From positions 265,613,943 through 265,677,942 of the forward strand of contig NC_077230.1 of the NCBI RefSeq assembly GCF_027887165.1: 64,000 bases of DNA, read 5' to 3'. The stretch comes from Monodelphis domestica. Lineage: Eukaryota; Chordata; Mammalia; Didelphimorphia; Didelphidae. The notes under the pieces were generated by a model. It was not told the DNA's origin. It saw only the letters and a list, made by a program, of their open reading frames with translations, and ran no database searches. Shown in pieces: positions 22,801 to 34,794 of this stretch. Within the stretch, counting starts at the first letter, position 1; every line of letters starts with the position of its first letter. A program made the position numbers and the translations under genes.

Positions 22801-23599
22801 CCTTAATATAATGTAAGAAATCCTTAATAACTCCATTTTTTTAAATGAGCTGACTGAACCTGCATGGTCAAATTGCCAATTTCTCTCCCATTTTGAAGGG
22901 TACTAGTATAGAATGTGCTGAGTGTTACTATAAAGGAATGGCACTGGTTCAGATGTATGACTGATGTATTCTGGAACTGGATAGAGCTGATACATGGAGA
23001 ATTGGGTGTGGTCATGTGTCAGCGGGGGACTAGGGGAGACAGGGTTACAGTCTGCAAGCATTTGAACTGTTTACACCTGTGCCAAAAGTAAAAGAAGGTC
23101 TTCTTCCTTCACCCTCTGTGGGAAAGTCAGATTCTCTTTCCAGCTAAGAATGAAAGCTTAGGGAGCAGGATATAAGCAGAGACTGAAGGAAGAATGGATT
23201 CTGTGTGAGGATGGTTTTTCCCATTAGGGCTTGGTACATTACTGTTGGAGATAATATAATACTCTCCCTATTGCCCTTGGGTGCTCAGTCTACACAGTGA
23301 GAGATCACCTATAATCATGGGTTTTGCTGGGATTTTAGCAGTGTGGCTGGCACACAGCAGGTGCTTAATATATTATTATCGACTGATTGCTGTTGATGGC
23401 ACAGGGAGAATTTCTGAAGATAAGGGTGCTGGAACCTTATTGACACTTCTAGGTTTACAGCTGGGGATAAATGGGAACTGGGATCTAGTTTCATCACTGA
23501 CTGAAGGTTACAGAGAATGAAAGCAGCTGCTGTATTTATTGTTGGTTAATAACAATAAAACACTTATCCTTCTAGACTAGCAAAATGTACTCCCAAAAC
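22801..23599. other. PANX1 intron 2, mostly unrecognised
   Basis: Only an L2 tail (ggcacacagcaggtgcttaa, about 23345-23385) is recognisable. Confidence 0.4.
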
Positions 23600-24340
23600 A
23601 TCACTTACAACAAGGAATCCATCAAATGGAGGTTAGTCATACACAATTCTTTGGCTAATGCAACCACTGAGATAACAAGGTTAAGGAATGAAGAACAATC
23701 TGGAATTATACTCAAGAGTTATAAAACTGTATATTTTGACCTAGCAATACCACTATTGGGTTTATTTCCTAAGATGATCACAGAAAAAGGAAAAGAAATC
23801 ACACGTGCTAAAATACTTATAGCAACTCTTTTTCTAGTGTCAAAGAACTGGAAATCAAATGGCGATCCATCTGTTGGGGAATGGCTGAACATGTCATAGT
23901 ATGTGACTGTAATGGAATATTATTGTGCCATAAGATATGACAAACAAGATGATCACCAAAAACCTTAGAAATACTTATATGAACTGATGCAAAATGAAGT
24001 GAGCAGAACCAGAAGAAACTATACAGTAACAATAATGTATAATATTATAATGATCAACTGTGAATGACTTAACTGTTTTCAACAAGGCAAGAATCTGGGA
24101 CAGTTCCAAAAGACCCATGATGAAAATCAACCGAAGGAACAGAATCCTAATGCAGATTGAAACACAATTCTCCACTTTATTTCTTCCATGAATTTTTCTC
24201 TAGTGTAAGCAACATTTTTTCTACTTCACAACATGATGACAGGGAAATATGTATTATATGATAATATGTACAAAACCTATATAATATTTGCCTTCCTGGG
24301 GAGAGGGAGAAGGGAAAAGAATGAGATATTTTTGGACAGA
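23600..24340 (+). mobile_element. L1 LINE ORF2 C-terminus and 3' UTR, decayed
   Basis: The translation contains the L1 ORF2 C-terminal phrases DLAIPLLGLFPK, ATLFLVSKNWK and GDPSVGEWLN followed by MEYYCAI, with stops and frameshifts, then the 3' UTR phrase 'gggacagttccaaaagaccc'. Truncated at its 5' end. Confidence 0.8.
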
Positions 24341-24554
24341 TTTTAGTTAATGTGAGAATTTGTTTCTCTTGGATAAACATATTTATTAGAGTTTATTACA
24401 TACTTATAATTAATAATATTATATATACAAAAATAAGAATAAAAATCTCTGCTTACACACACACACCAAGAATGAACCCTTCATTATATATGAAATGGGA
24501 ATTTGGTGCATGGCCAGACCCCATCAACTTGGTAATATGATATCTCCATGTAGA

Positions 24555-24665
24555 GAATGCTAGGTTGTCAGTAAGTGACTATGAATGGATTTGAACTCAT
24601 GAAGATGAGTCTTCATAATTCCAAGACCACTGATCTACTCACTGATTCACTGTGCTACCTAGCTC
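24555..24665 (-). mobile_element. SINE 5' half
   Basis: Plus-strand 'ggatttgaactcatgaagat' to 'tgtgctacctagctcc' is the reverse complement of the tRNA-like head of a MAR1-type SINE. An L2 tail (ctggcacacagaaaatg) follows at 24730-24800. Confidence 0.7.
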
Positions 24666-25214
24666 CTAGCTTCTCTCTCTCTCTCCACACATATATACAT
24701 ACTTATTTCCACATCTCCCTCATATGTTTTTATCTTACTTTATATGCCCAGCCTTGTGCCTGGCACACAGAAAATGTTTAATAAATGCTACCTAATGTCT
24801 GACTTACTGAAATAAGGTGCTATCTATACTCCATATGTAAGTGCTATTGTTGTGAGTGTTCAAATGAGAGCATCTGTAGAGGCCCAGATGAGCCAGATTT
24901 CTTTGAAATCCTGGATGGAGACAAAATGAGACAAAAAGCAGGCAAATGACGATCCCAGGGAAACCCCTGAAAAATGAGTCTGTATGAGTCAGAAGTGTGA
25001 TTTGTGGACTGGTCATGCATAAACTCAGAGCGTTGGGACCCAACAGCCCAGGTCATTCTTCATTTTGAACTCATTTGCTTGTGACAGACATCCAGTCTCG
25101 CAAGCATGATGTAATCCTCAACTACACAGTCCAAACTGGGTATTTAGTTTTTTTTATGACAGAATGTTTTTGCAACCCCCACCATCAACAACAAACTCTC
25201 TGGCTTACTTAGAC

Positions 25215-25350
25215 TAGAGGAACAAGGAATGTCTTCCATGGCCTTGGACTAATTACTTACTCTTTTTGGGTCTCAGGTTCCTCATATATAAAAATAAGGA
25301 AAAGGTTGGACAGGAAGATTACCAATATTTCTTCCACCTCTATGAATTGA
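25215..25350 (+). mobile_element. MIR-like SINE
   Basis: Contains 'ttttgggtctcaggttcctc' and 'aaataaggaaaaggttgga'. Confidence 0.55.
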
Positions 25351-25534
25351 TGGGAGTTTCAATGGAGTAGAGGCACAATAACCTAATACAAAAGTATTGA
25401 CATAAAGAATGAGTTCTGAAGGTAAGAAGGCCAACAATGAACCACTACTGCCCCAACTTGCTTTTTTTCCCCCTCTCTCACTTGGAATAAACCCCGCTTG
25501 CTTACTTTTTCTTGTGAAATGTCCTTATGTCAAC

Positions 25535-25985
25535 CTGGAAAGACTTATATGAAGTGATGCAAAGTAAAGTGATCAGAAGCAGGAGAATGGTGTACACAGG
25601 AAGAACTATGATGTTCAAAAATAAACTGTGAGTTTCTTTACTATCAGCAGCTCAAGGATCTAGGACAACTCCATGGGACTCATGACAAAAATGGTTTTCC
25701 ACTACCATAGAAAGAACTGGCAGAATCTGAAGGCAGATTGAAGCACACCATGCTTCACTTTATTTCCTCCAGAATTTTTTTCTCTTATGAAAGCAACATG
25801 TGTCTTCTTTCACAAGATGATGAACATGGACATTTATATTGCATGATAGCACATGTGTAACCTGTATCATATTACCTGCCATTTTGGGAAAGGGGGAGAA
25901 CATGGACAGAAAAATGCCAGAAAACAATGACTAAAAATTCTATCAACATGTATAAATGAATTTAATTAACAAAAAAAGAAAAGAA
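25535..25985 (+). mobile_element. L1-type LINE 3' end
   Basis: Phrases 'agcaggagaatggtgtaca', 'ctaggacaactccatgggac' and 'aaagggggagaacatgga' are the ORF2 end and 3' UTR seen in the other L1 copies here. Confidence 0.7.
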
Positions 25986-26059
25986 ATGCCTTGATATTAA
26001 AACTTTGTTCACAGGAAGGTACAAACACCACCACCACCATCATAAATGTCTCCCCTACC

Positions 26060-26880
26060 CCTTCCTTCAATAACCACAATATTATTTGTCACTAGAAGGA
26101 GAAAGAGATACTACTTGTTCATGAAAAGAAGAGAATGTCTCCTGCCTGGGGGTTTGGAAGACGGCTCTGCTCTTACTTCAAAATGCCTGATCCATTCCTT
26201 AAGACCCTTGCGTAGGGGACCCTGAACAATCTGAGGAGGCATACACATTCCCTGGTACTCCTGCTGCTACAGGGACTTCAGTCCCCTGCTAATCCCAGAG
26301 CCACAGGTAAAGCTAAGTTTCTCAAACTGCTAGCCCACTTCCCCCATGCCCCTGGCCACACAACAATAGTGGTTATCAGCAGGGCTCAGGCTTCCTCATT
26401 CAAGAATCCTGCTAACAGAGCAAGAGAAGTTTTCACCTAGCCCACGCTGAAGGGTTTGCTTTGTTGTAAAATGTAATTACTAGGATAACGAAGTCAGCCA
26501 GGATTCACAATCACCAAAGCCTGGCATTATCTACCAGAGTCCACAGGAGAAAAGTATGATTTTCACTTTGGTCTCAAGAAACCTATTTCTGAGCCAGCTT
26601 GGCTTCAAAGGCAGCAGAATAATAGCATATTATCTCCAACTGTGTGAATGAATGAACAAGAGGCTGCCCCTTGGGTGCTGTAATTTTGCCCACCTGCCCA
26701 GCCTGCTGGTAATCAGTGCTAATGAACAGTTCACCACAGCTCATTGTAAAATTAGAAAAATGGGGATTTAAATGTATTAAATTCTGGGTATTTACTTTTT
26801 TTTTTTTAATTTCCTTACACCAAGGCCATGTTCATAGGAAAGGCTGAATGAGTACTGCCTGTACCACAGACTGTTTCTTG
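26060..26880. other. Repeat-poor, GC-richer block in PANX1 intron 2
   Basis: About 800 bases with no recognised mobile element and less AT than its surroundings. No open frame with family resemblance. The stretch 26690-26760 has a homeodomain-type TAAT-rich look. Confidence 0.4.
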
Positions 26881-26904
26881 TTTCTCTCCACCTACCAATC
26901 AAGC

Positions 26905-27345
26905 AATCTGTCAGGATTTATTAAGCCTTTACTATGGAGCAGGCATGATGCTAGGAAGTCTTAAAGAAGGGCAAAGAAAAGGCCCTGCTCTCAAGGACCT
27001 TACATTCTAGTGAGGGGAACCACAAGTAGATTATTAGATATAAGATAGACACCTTTAAGGAGAAGGCAGTATCCAGTATGACAGGGTTGGTCAGGCAGGA
27101 AACTGGGGAAGGGTTGCTGGAGGAAGCCTGGGATGGTGAGAGGTGGAGGTGAGGAGGGAAGCATTCCAGGAATGGGAGACAGTCAGGACAAAGGTTCAGA
27201 GATAGGAAATGAAAATATTATATACATGGACCAGTAAGTAGGACACTGTGGATGTCCTGAAGAGTGGGCAGTATTATGTAAGAAGGCTGGAAAGATAAGA
27301 GACCAAAGGCAAAGGTTCCCTTGGGTGAGTCTATAAGAAGACAGG
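26905..27345 (-). mobile_element. L2 LINE 3' region
   Basis: Plus-strand 'tattaagcctttactatgga', 'ctcaaggaccttacattcta' and 'tccaggaatgggagacagtc' are the reverse complement of L2. Confidence 0.75.
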
Positions 27346-27361
27346 ATTAGTAGTTAAATCA

Positions 27362-27574
27362 CTGGGGGCAGCTAGGTGGCTCAGTGGATAGAAAGACAGG
27401 CCTGGAAATGGGAGCTCCTGGGTTCAAATATGTCTTTAGACACTTCCTAGCTCTATGACCCTGGGCAAGTCACTTAACCTCCATTGCCTACCCCTTACCA
27501 CTCTTCTACCTTGGAACTGAAATTCAGTTTTGATTCCAAGATGGAAGATAAAGGTTTGTTGTTTTTTTTTTAAA
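27362..27574 (+). mobile_element. tRNA-derived SINE, full length
   Basis: Full structure from 'ggggcagctaggtggctcag' (polymerase III A-box region) through the B-box phrase 'gggttcaaat' to 'attccaagatggaag' and a T/A tail. Confidence 0.92.
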
Positions 27575-27779
27575 CTAATTCACCAAAATAGGCAGTTGGA
27601 AAATTGATCACTTATATCTTTAATATTTCTCTTCACTCAGACAAAGAACACAAAACACATATGGGGTTGGCTTTGAAAGACTTCATAGCACTCACAAACC
27701 AAAAGTCCAAAAGAATGAAGATTAAACACACTATTCATTTCCCAACAGAGAAGTGATGAACTTAGAAAGCAGACTTCCA

Positions 27780-27905
27780 TTTTCAGACATGGCTAATGTG
27801 GGAATTTGTTCTGACAGGTGAAGGGAGGGGAGATGGGGACAGGGAGAGGGAGAAAGGGAAAGGTTACTGGGAGAATTTTAAATACAAATTTTAAAAATAT
27901 GGGGC
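27780..27905 (+). mobile_element. L1-type 3' tail fragment
   Basis: Phrase 'gctaatgtgggaatttgttc' followed by a G/A-rich block, as in L1 3' ends of this window. Confidence 0.5.
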
Positions 27906-28164
27906 AAGGAGAAAAGCATCTTACTATAAAGGAAAACTGCTTTTGAGTATGTGTCTGCAAACTGTCCCACCAAAATTTGACAGGATATTTGGGGAGAAAG
28001 CTTTAAGTGATTTATTTAAAAGAATACCATCTGTTTTCTTCTGTCTGGGGTAGAAGGGCATGAGCAAGGAGTTGAAGCCTTCACTAGTGGTTTCATTTCT
28101 GTTTGAAACAGAATTTTCAGATTATCCTTTATACCTTTTTGTTCCCTACCTCCAACTCACCCTG

Positions 28165-28464
28165 ACTTGGTATAAAATAGGAAGAAGGAAAGACTTCCAT
28201 GAACTGATAATGAGTGAAATAAGAAGAACCAGGAGAACACTGTACACCGTAACTGAAACAATGTGGGACAACCAAATGTAATAGACTCTGCTTCTAAAAG
28301 CAACTCAATGACCCAGGACAATCCTGAGGGACTTATGAGAAAGAATGCTATCCACATCTAGAACTGTGGGAGCATAAATTGAGAAGAAAACAGATGATTT
28401 ATCACTTGTTTGTATGGGTATATGATTTGGGGTTTTCTTTTTAAAAGTTTATTTAAAAATGAAT
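28165..28464 (+). mobile_element. L1-type LINE 3' end
   Basis: Phrases 'gaagaaccaggagaacactg' and 'caggacaatcctgagggact', directly abutted by the LTR that follows. Confidence 0.75.
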
Positions 28465-28870
28465 GCTTCTGGTAAGACTGCTCCTGGATCTTCTACTTTG
28501 GAGCTTCGCTTGGGTGAGTGAAAAGCTGACCCTCCTTTCCTGGTTTCTGGAGAGATTAGTTCCAGAGAGGCCTTCCCCTCTTGGAGGAGGTCTTGTGGGT
28601 GGAACCCCTGTTCAATTCACTACTGTGTCCTCTGGCTGAGGATTAACAAGCCCTCCCAAGTTGACTGGGGGATGGAGCAACATTCACGGTGATAGGCTAG
28701 ACATCTTCTCTACCCTCTTTTATATTTCTCTACTTTCACTCCTTCCACCTTTTTGTAAATACAACTACTAAAAGTCATTTTGGCTTGAGCTATAATATTT
28801 TTAAATTGGTGATCACAGTGTTATCTTAGAATTCTCATATATTTCATCAAACCCTCAATTTTAATTCCTT
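28465..28870 (+). mobile_element. Solo LTR-like element, copy B
   Basis: Same family and orientation as 572-925, with shared phrases in the same order. It shows about as much divergence as expected for old copies. No ERV genes adjoin. Confidence 0.6.
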
Positions 28871-28884
28871 ACAAGTCCTGTATA

Positions 28885-29400
28885 ATATAGAAGTATAAGG
28901 GCTGCATCTAGAGTCAGAGGTCCAAGGTTCAAATTTGAGCTCTGAAATTTTCCTGCCTTGTATAACCACAATCAACATCTTTCCACTTCGTTTCCCTTAC
29001 TGTATGATGAAGGGGTATTATTAATTGTCTTTAATAGTCCTTCTCCATCCTAATCTTATGATTCTATAGTCAGTCTTTCTAAATACTTTGTCGGAGGCAC
29101 TGTGGGATATAGGATAAATCTAAACTGGCCTGGGGTTCAAATCCTATTACTAGTTTTGTGATGTTGGACAAGTCATGACCTCTTTGAGCCTTAAGTTTCT
29201 GCATCTTAAAAAATGGTAGAATAATACTTAAGGTGCCTACTTTACAGAGGTGTTGGGAAGATTAAGTAAGATAATCAGACCCTAGACTTAAGAGCTAGAA
29301 AAGACTGCAGGGCTCACAACTAGTCTATCCCCTTTCATTTGATAGAAGAGGAGACAGACACAGAGAAATGAAATGATTCTGCATATAAAAAATGCTCTGA
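28885..29400 (+). mobile_element. Cluster of three MIR-like SINE remnants
   Basis: Pieces at about 28885-29080, 29090-29285 and 29287-29400. They share a 'ggttcaaat' B-box-like motif, 'tggacaagtcatgacctctt' and 'aagactgcagggctcac'. All decayed. Confidence 0.6.
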
Positions 29401-29644
29401 AAACCATAATGAATTATTTAAACACCAGCTATTATTATTATTACTATTATTCTTCTCATGAGGAATTCAAAATGAGTTAGCTCCCTCCCTTTCCCAAAGG
29501 AAGCACATAGTTATAGAAGATAATTTTTAGCTGTCTAGCTTAAAAGGTGTCCTATTCTTGGTCCTGACCAGGACCCACAGCTGCTTATTATTGGAGTTTA
29601 TATATCACTAGATATGTTTGATAATCAATGGGGGTCCAGATTTA

Positions 29645-29830
29645 GAGCAAAAAGGGACCTCAAAGATTACATCCAATTCCATCATTTAACGGATGATGAT
29701 ATTGAAAGATGTAAAGGTTATAAGACTTACCCAGGGTTAAAAAGCAAGTGAGTATGTCTGAAGGTGAACTTGAATTCAGATCTTTAGGATTACAAGTCCA
29801 GTGCTCTATCAACTATGTTTTGTTACCACT
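29645..29830 (+). mobile_element. MIR-like SINE
   Basis: Contains 'gggacctcaaagattacat', 'acttacccagggttaaaaag' and 'ccagtgctctatcaactat'. Confidence 0.65.
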
Positions 29831-30194
29831 GAAAAAATGTCATTGATATTTCAGTTTTTCTGAAACTGAAGATCAAAGAAAACTTGGTTGCCAAGTTCTG
29901 ATTTTTTTTTAAAAAGCTACATTTTGAGTTTTTCCATGTTAAGGAAAGGAGGTAAGTAGTAGTACACCCACAAACCTCTGTGGATAAATAATGCTATACT
30001 GCCATCTGCTGGCTCCATTTAAGTCTTCCTTTTAAGTACCAACATCCATGACTTCTTTAAGAATCATCTTTTGCCTATGCAAAAGGAGAAAAAAAAAGTA
30101 AAGGAAATAAGACAGAAGGAGAAAGAAAGAAAAAAGAATGGAGTCCATATGGGTGTACTCTGTATTCCTTTAATATAAATTGCTCATTCTTAAT

Positions 30195-30480
30195 AGATAA
30201 AGCAATTAGGTAGTGTACTGGGCCTGGAATCAAGAAGTCCTAAATTCAAATGCAGTGTCAGACACTAATTGAGCTGTGTGACCCTAAGTAAGTCATTTGA
30301 TCTATATTTGCTTCAGTTTCCTCATCTTTAAAATTAAATATATATATATATATATATATATATTTTAGATTTTAATTTAATTTAAAACCCCAGAGTTATT
30401 GTGAGGATAAAATGAGATAACAGTTGTAAAGCACTTAGTTAATTTTTAAATGTGACCTAAACACTAGCTAGTAGTTTTAT
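30195..30480 (+). mobile_element. CORE-SINE with internal TA run
   Basis: Head 'tgtactgggcctggaatcaa', core 'cagtttcctcatctttaaaa', then a (TA)n run at 30336-30364, then 'gttattgtgaggataaaatg'. Confidence 0.75.
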
Positions 30481-30484
30481 TTAT

Positions 30485-31260
30485 TAGATAGACAGGGCAT
30501 TTATTAAGCTCTCACTAGGTGCTAAAAGGATTTGATACAAATACAAGAAATCTAAGAAATCAAAACTATCCCTGCCCTCAAGGAGCTTACATTCTAGCAA
30601 GAGAAGACAACACCTGGAAAGTGGATTGGGAGAGAGAATGAGCACTCTGATTGAACAAATACATTAAATGACTACTATTTGCAAATCAATGAGTCAGACT
30701 ATGGGAGATACAAAGATAAAAAATAAGATAGGGCCTCTATACACAAGACACTTAGACTTTAAGAAAAAGCAGGTACAGATAACCATATAACAAAGTAAAT
30801 GTGAAACCACAATCTCTTAAATTTGGAAATTCCAGTTCATCCAAAGGGCCATAGGGAGAGGCATGGTGCATATAAATAAGTGGTACCATATTTTCAAGAA
30901 GAATTATACACAGGAAGCCACAAAAAAGGGCATCATCACAAAGGCCCATAATGAGAAAAGGAACAGGCCCTAGTCTTGGACAAGATGCCCTGAAATTGCA
31001 CTGGATCTTGTTTAGAGGAGGCTGTGTCAAAAGGAGTGGAAAGGTGGCAATGCATACCACTGCAGGGAATGCCTGCTTCACTGTGGTGTAAGTCACACAA
31101 ATTCTGACTGTCTATAAGAGCTACAAATGAAAGACAATGCAACCTCTAAACCAAGAAAAGGATGGGGAAGTAAACCATTTGTGGAAGCCTTCATGGCATT
31201 TGAACTGAATCTGAAAGAATGGACAGGATTTCAATTGGTCTATGTTGATAATGCAGAAGT
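30485..31260 (-). mobile_element. L2 LINE 3' region
   Basis: Plus-strand 'tattaagctctcactaggtg' and 'ctcaaggagcttacattcta' through 'ggatttcaattgg'. The same L2 appears to resume at 32055 after the LTR insertion. Confidence 0.6.
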
Positions 31261-31319
31261 TTTGTAAGGGTTAAATTTAATGGTTGGACAGTAACTTTAT
31301 GAAATTATGTGGTCACCAA

Positions 31320-31995
31320 TATTTATTATATCTTGAGTCAGAAATTTATTTACCAATATTTACAAATAGAGAGGAAACAATAAAGAAGAGAAATGTAAAT
31401 GTTTTTCTCCCAGTCTATTTAATCCAGGCAGAGATTAATTAACTCTCAACCAGGAAGGCTGGTGGTGATGACCACATGGCTTCCTCCAAGATGGAAGCTA
31501 GTCTCTTAGGGAACTGGGAAAGGAGTCAGCCTTTTAGTCACCCAATGAAGTAGTCCAGGAGTCAGAGTCTAAATTGAAGCTGAGCTCCAAGTCAAAGCTG
31601 TAATCTCCAGTGAAGCTTCCTTGAAGACTATCAAGATTATCTCCAGAAGACAATCTCTTCAGACTGGCTTGCTTTTATGGTGGCTTCTTGTCTCTTCCCC
31701 TTTTCACAGGGGCCAATCACAGTTTACAAACTGTCTAGCACTGCCCAGTGGGCAGTGTCTGTGGGATTCACACCTCTTATCCTCTGAAGGTGTCAACTCT
31801 TATCAAAGACCTCTAAAAGTGTCAACTCTGATCATAGGATTCATAAGTTTGGGATCCACCCCTCGTCCTCTGAAGGTGTAAACTCGTATCAAAAGATTCA
31901 CAAGTTTCTGACTGAGTTAAAAGGGTGAAGCTCTCCAAGTAAGTGACTGTGAACTCCCTTATTTAGTGTGAAGTAGGGGTGTTTTAAAGTTTTTG
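31320..31995 (-). mobile_element. ERV LTR with repeated U3 motif
   Basis: On the minus strand it has CCATAAAAGCAAGCC (TATA-like) near 31670-31684. Its U3 side carries three imperfect copies of a motif starting near 31781, 31810 and 31867 (cctctgaaggtgtcaactc). It is inserted in L2 sequence. Boundaries are approximate. Confidence 0.45.
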
Positions 31996-32054
31996 GTTGA
32001 TTAATTCAACATAGACAAAAAGAATTCCCTTTCACAGTTTCATTCATAGGGAAG

Positions 32055-32465
32055 GACAAAAGCCAAGGCATGGAGGGAGTTCATGTTATGGCTCAGATCA
32101 GCTGTAGCATTTCATACAGGAAGAGCCATTGAGAGAAATAAACCAGAAATGTAGGGTAATACCAAATCTAATAGATGATTGAAGGCAAGACGAAGCAATC
32201 TGGACTCTTATTTTTCTATTTTTATTTTTATTTTTAAAACCCTTACCTTCCACCTTAGAATCAACACTATGGATTGGTTCTAAAGCAGTAAGAGTGGTAA
32301 GGGCTAGGCAATGGAAGTTAAGTGACTTGCCCAGGGTCACACAGCTAGGAAGTATCTGAGGCCAAATTTGAACCCTGGCTCTAAATCCACTGAGCTACCC
32401 AGCTGCCCCCTGGACTTGTTTTAATAGACATAGAATCACAGAAACAAGACTGCAACTAATTTCTT
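32055..32465 (-). mobile_element. L2 LINE remainder interrupted by a SINE
   Basis: L2-like 'aagccaaggcatggagg' and 'gaagcaatctggact' continue across the SINE at 32207-32409. Confidence 0.5.
32207..32409 (-). mobile_element. tRNA-derived SINE with 7-base target duplication
   Basis: Full minus-strand copy (cccttaccttccaccttaga to 'gagctacccagctgcccc'). CTGGACT flanks it at 32200-32206 and 32410-32416. Confidence 0.9.
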
Positions 32466-32481
32466 CTGGGGAATATATGTT

Positions 32482-33337
32482 TTTTTTTTTTAATTTTAAA
32501 CATTATTTTATTTGGTTGTTTTCATACATTATTCACTGGAAACAAAGATCATTTTCTTTTCCTCCCCTCCCCCCCCACTTTCCCTCTCCCATAGCCGACG
32601 CATGATTCCACTGGTTATCACATGTGTTCTTGACTCGAACCCATTTCCCTGTTGTTGGAATTTGCATTATAGTGTTCATTTAGAGTCTCTCCTCAGTCTT
32701 ATCTCCTCCAACCCTGTAGTCAAGCAGTTGCTTTTCATCGGTGTTTTTACTCCCACAGTTTATCCTCTGCTTGTGGGTAGTATTTTTTAGATCCCTGCAG
32801 ATTGTTCAGGGACATTGCATTGTCCCTAATGGAGAAGTCCATTACCTTCGATTGTACCACAGTGTATCAGTCTCTGCGTACAATGTTTTCCTGGTTCTGC
32901 TCCTCTCGCTCTGCATCACTTCCTGGAGGTTGTTCCAGTCTCCATGGAATTCCTCCACTTTATTATTCCTTTTAGCACAATAGTATTCCATCACCAACAT
33001 ATACCACAGTTTGTTCAGCCATTCCCCAATTGATGGGCATCCCCTTGTTTTCCAGTTTTTGGCCACCACAAAGAGCGAAGCTATGAATATTTTTGTACAA
33101 GTCTTTTTCCTTATTATCTCTTTGGGGTACAGACCCAGCAGTGCTATGGCTGGATCAAAGGGCAGACAGTCTTTTATCGCCCTTTGGGCATAGTTCCAAA
33201 TTGCCCTCCAAAAATGGTTGGATCAATTCACAACTCCACCAGCAATGAATTAATGTCCCCACTTTGCCACATCCCCTCCAGCATTCATTACTTTCCATAG
33301 CTGTTATGTTAGCCAATCTGCTAGGTGTGAGGTGATA
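32482..33337 (-). mobile_element. Young 5'-truncated L1 with 16-base target duplication
   Basis: About 856 bases: ORF2 C-terminal part plus 3' UTR and a short poly(A) tail (T-run at 32481-32491). Encoded phrases include NECWRGCGKVGTLIHCWWSC, KNWKTRGCPSIGEWLNKLWY and SERSRTRKTLYAETDTLWYN, ending NRR-stop at about 32842. One frameshift separates the two parts. CTGGGGAATATATGTT occurs at 32466-32481 and 33338-33353. It is far less decayed than the L1 pieces at 23.6 and 54 kb. Confidence 0.95.
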
Positions 33338-33469
33338 CTGGGGAATATATGTTCTTATGGGTTTCTTCATATTCAGCTTGAATGCTGATAAGACAATGGA
33401 TATACATATTAACTGTGGGAGCACTGGTCAGATAGAAGACACCTGGGACAGGAGTACAGAAAGGGACCT

Positions 33470-33545
33470 CGGTTTTCCCTCTGTAAAATGAGGTCCTTGG
33501 ACTAGAATTTCTAGAGTTACTTCTAGCTCTAACAGCTCTGATTTT
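33470..33545 (+). mobile_element. MIR-like 3' fragment
   Basis: Phrase 'ttccctctgtaaaatgaggt' and following decayed MIR 3' sequence. Confidence 0.55.
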
Positions 33546-33629
33546 ACAACCTTCCAGATAATTGTGTTCAATTGAGTCTTCAAAACTATGGACGAATATG
33601 GGAAAGTTGCCTTGAAGAAGGAAGGAAAT

Positions 33630-34178
33630 AAGGATTTATTAGCTGCCTACTATGTGCCAGGCACTGAACCAAGCACTTTAAAAATATTATTCCATTTTAT
33701 CCTCACATAAAATATAGGAGATATGTGCTATTATTTTCTCTATTTTATAGTTGAGGAAATTGAGATAGTGGTTAAGTGACTTGCCCATAGCTAGAAAGTA
33801 TTTAAAGTTAGACTTCAATAACAGTCAGCATTATATAGCATCTACTATGTGCCAGAATCTGTGCTAAGCTTTACAATGATTATCACATTTGAAACTGATA
33901 ACAACCCTAGGGCGTAGATGTTATTACAAACCCTACAGATGGGGAAATTGAAGCAAACAGCGAGGTACTATACTTATGCTCTTTACAAATATTATCTCAT
34001 TTTAAGAGGTAAGTTGATACTGTTATTATCTCCATTTTATAGTTGAAGACTGAGATAGTGGTTGGACGCCTTGCCCAGGGTCACAGGCTATTAAATGTCT
34101 AAAGCTGAACTTTGCACTCAAGTCTCTCTGATTCTATGTCTAATGCTCTATCCACTGGGACACATAGCTGCCTCTAAG
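33630..34178 (+). mobile_element. Three CORE-SINE/MIR elements in a row
   Basis: Successive same-strand copies at about 33630-33808, 33815-33962 and 33963-34178. The first two have 'tactatgtgccag' heads, and the third ends 'gctctatccactgggacaca'. Confidence 0.75.
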
Positions 34179-34489
34179 CAAGGTATTTTTTTCCTCAAGA
34201 TTTTTACACATTGAAGAAAACCCTGGCTGGACATAACATGGGCAGAAAAGTAGGATGAAGAATGGGAAAACTTCTGATCCTGAAACTAATGCCAGTCTCA
34301 AGCGGGAGATAGAGGATACAATATAACCATGAAGGGCAGATCCAAATGCTACAACTCATCTAGGAAACTTTTACTTCTAGAAGACCAAAATACAGGAATG
34401 TAATGCAATAATATGCTGTAAGAAATGATGTATAAGAAAAATACAGAGAATCATGGTCAGATGCATTAACTGATACAAGTAATAATATT

Positions 34490-34695
34490 AGCATGAACAT
34501 ATATATATATATATATATATATATTACTTCATTTGATACAACAATTCTTTGAAGTAGGTACTATTTTATGGATTAGGAAACTGAGGCTGAGAGTTTAAAT
34601 CACTTGCTCATCATCACACAGCTAGTAAATGTCAGAAGTAGGATTGGAATTCAGGTCTTTCTGATTCTGAGGCCAGCACTGTATCTAACACATCC
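34490..34695 (+). mobile_element. CORE-SINE with TA run
   Basis: A (TA)n run at about 34500-34524, then 'actgaggctgagagtttaaa', 'tcacacagctagtaaatgtc' and 'tggaattcaggtctttctga'. Confidence 0.75.
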
Positions 34696-34794
34696 CCCAT
34701 ATGTGGCAAAAAAAGTGAATAACCACTACAGCTATGCAAATGGAAAGAATAACAAAAAGGACACAATGTCATTGAGTTATTTTTTTCTTTTTCT

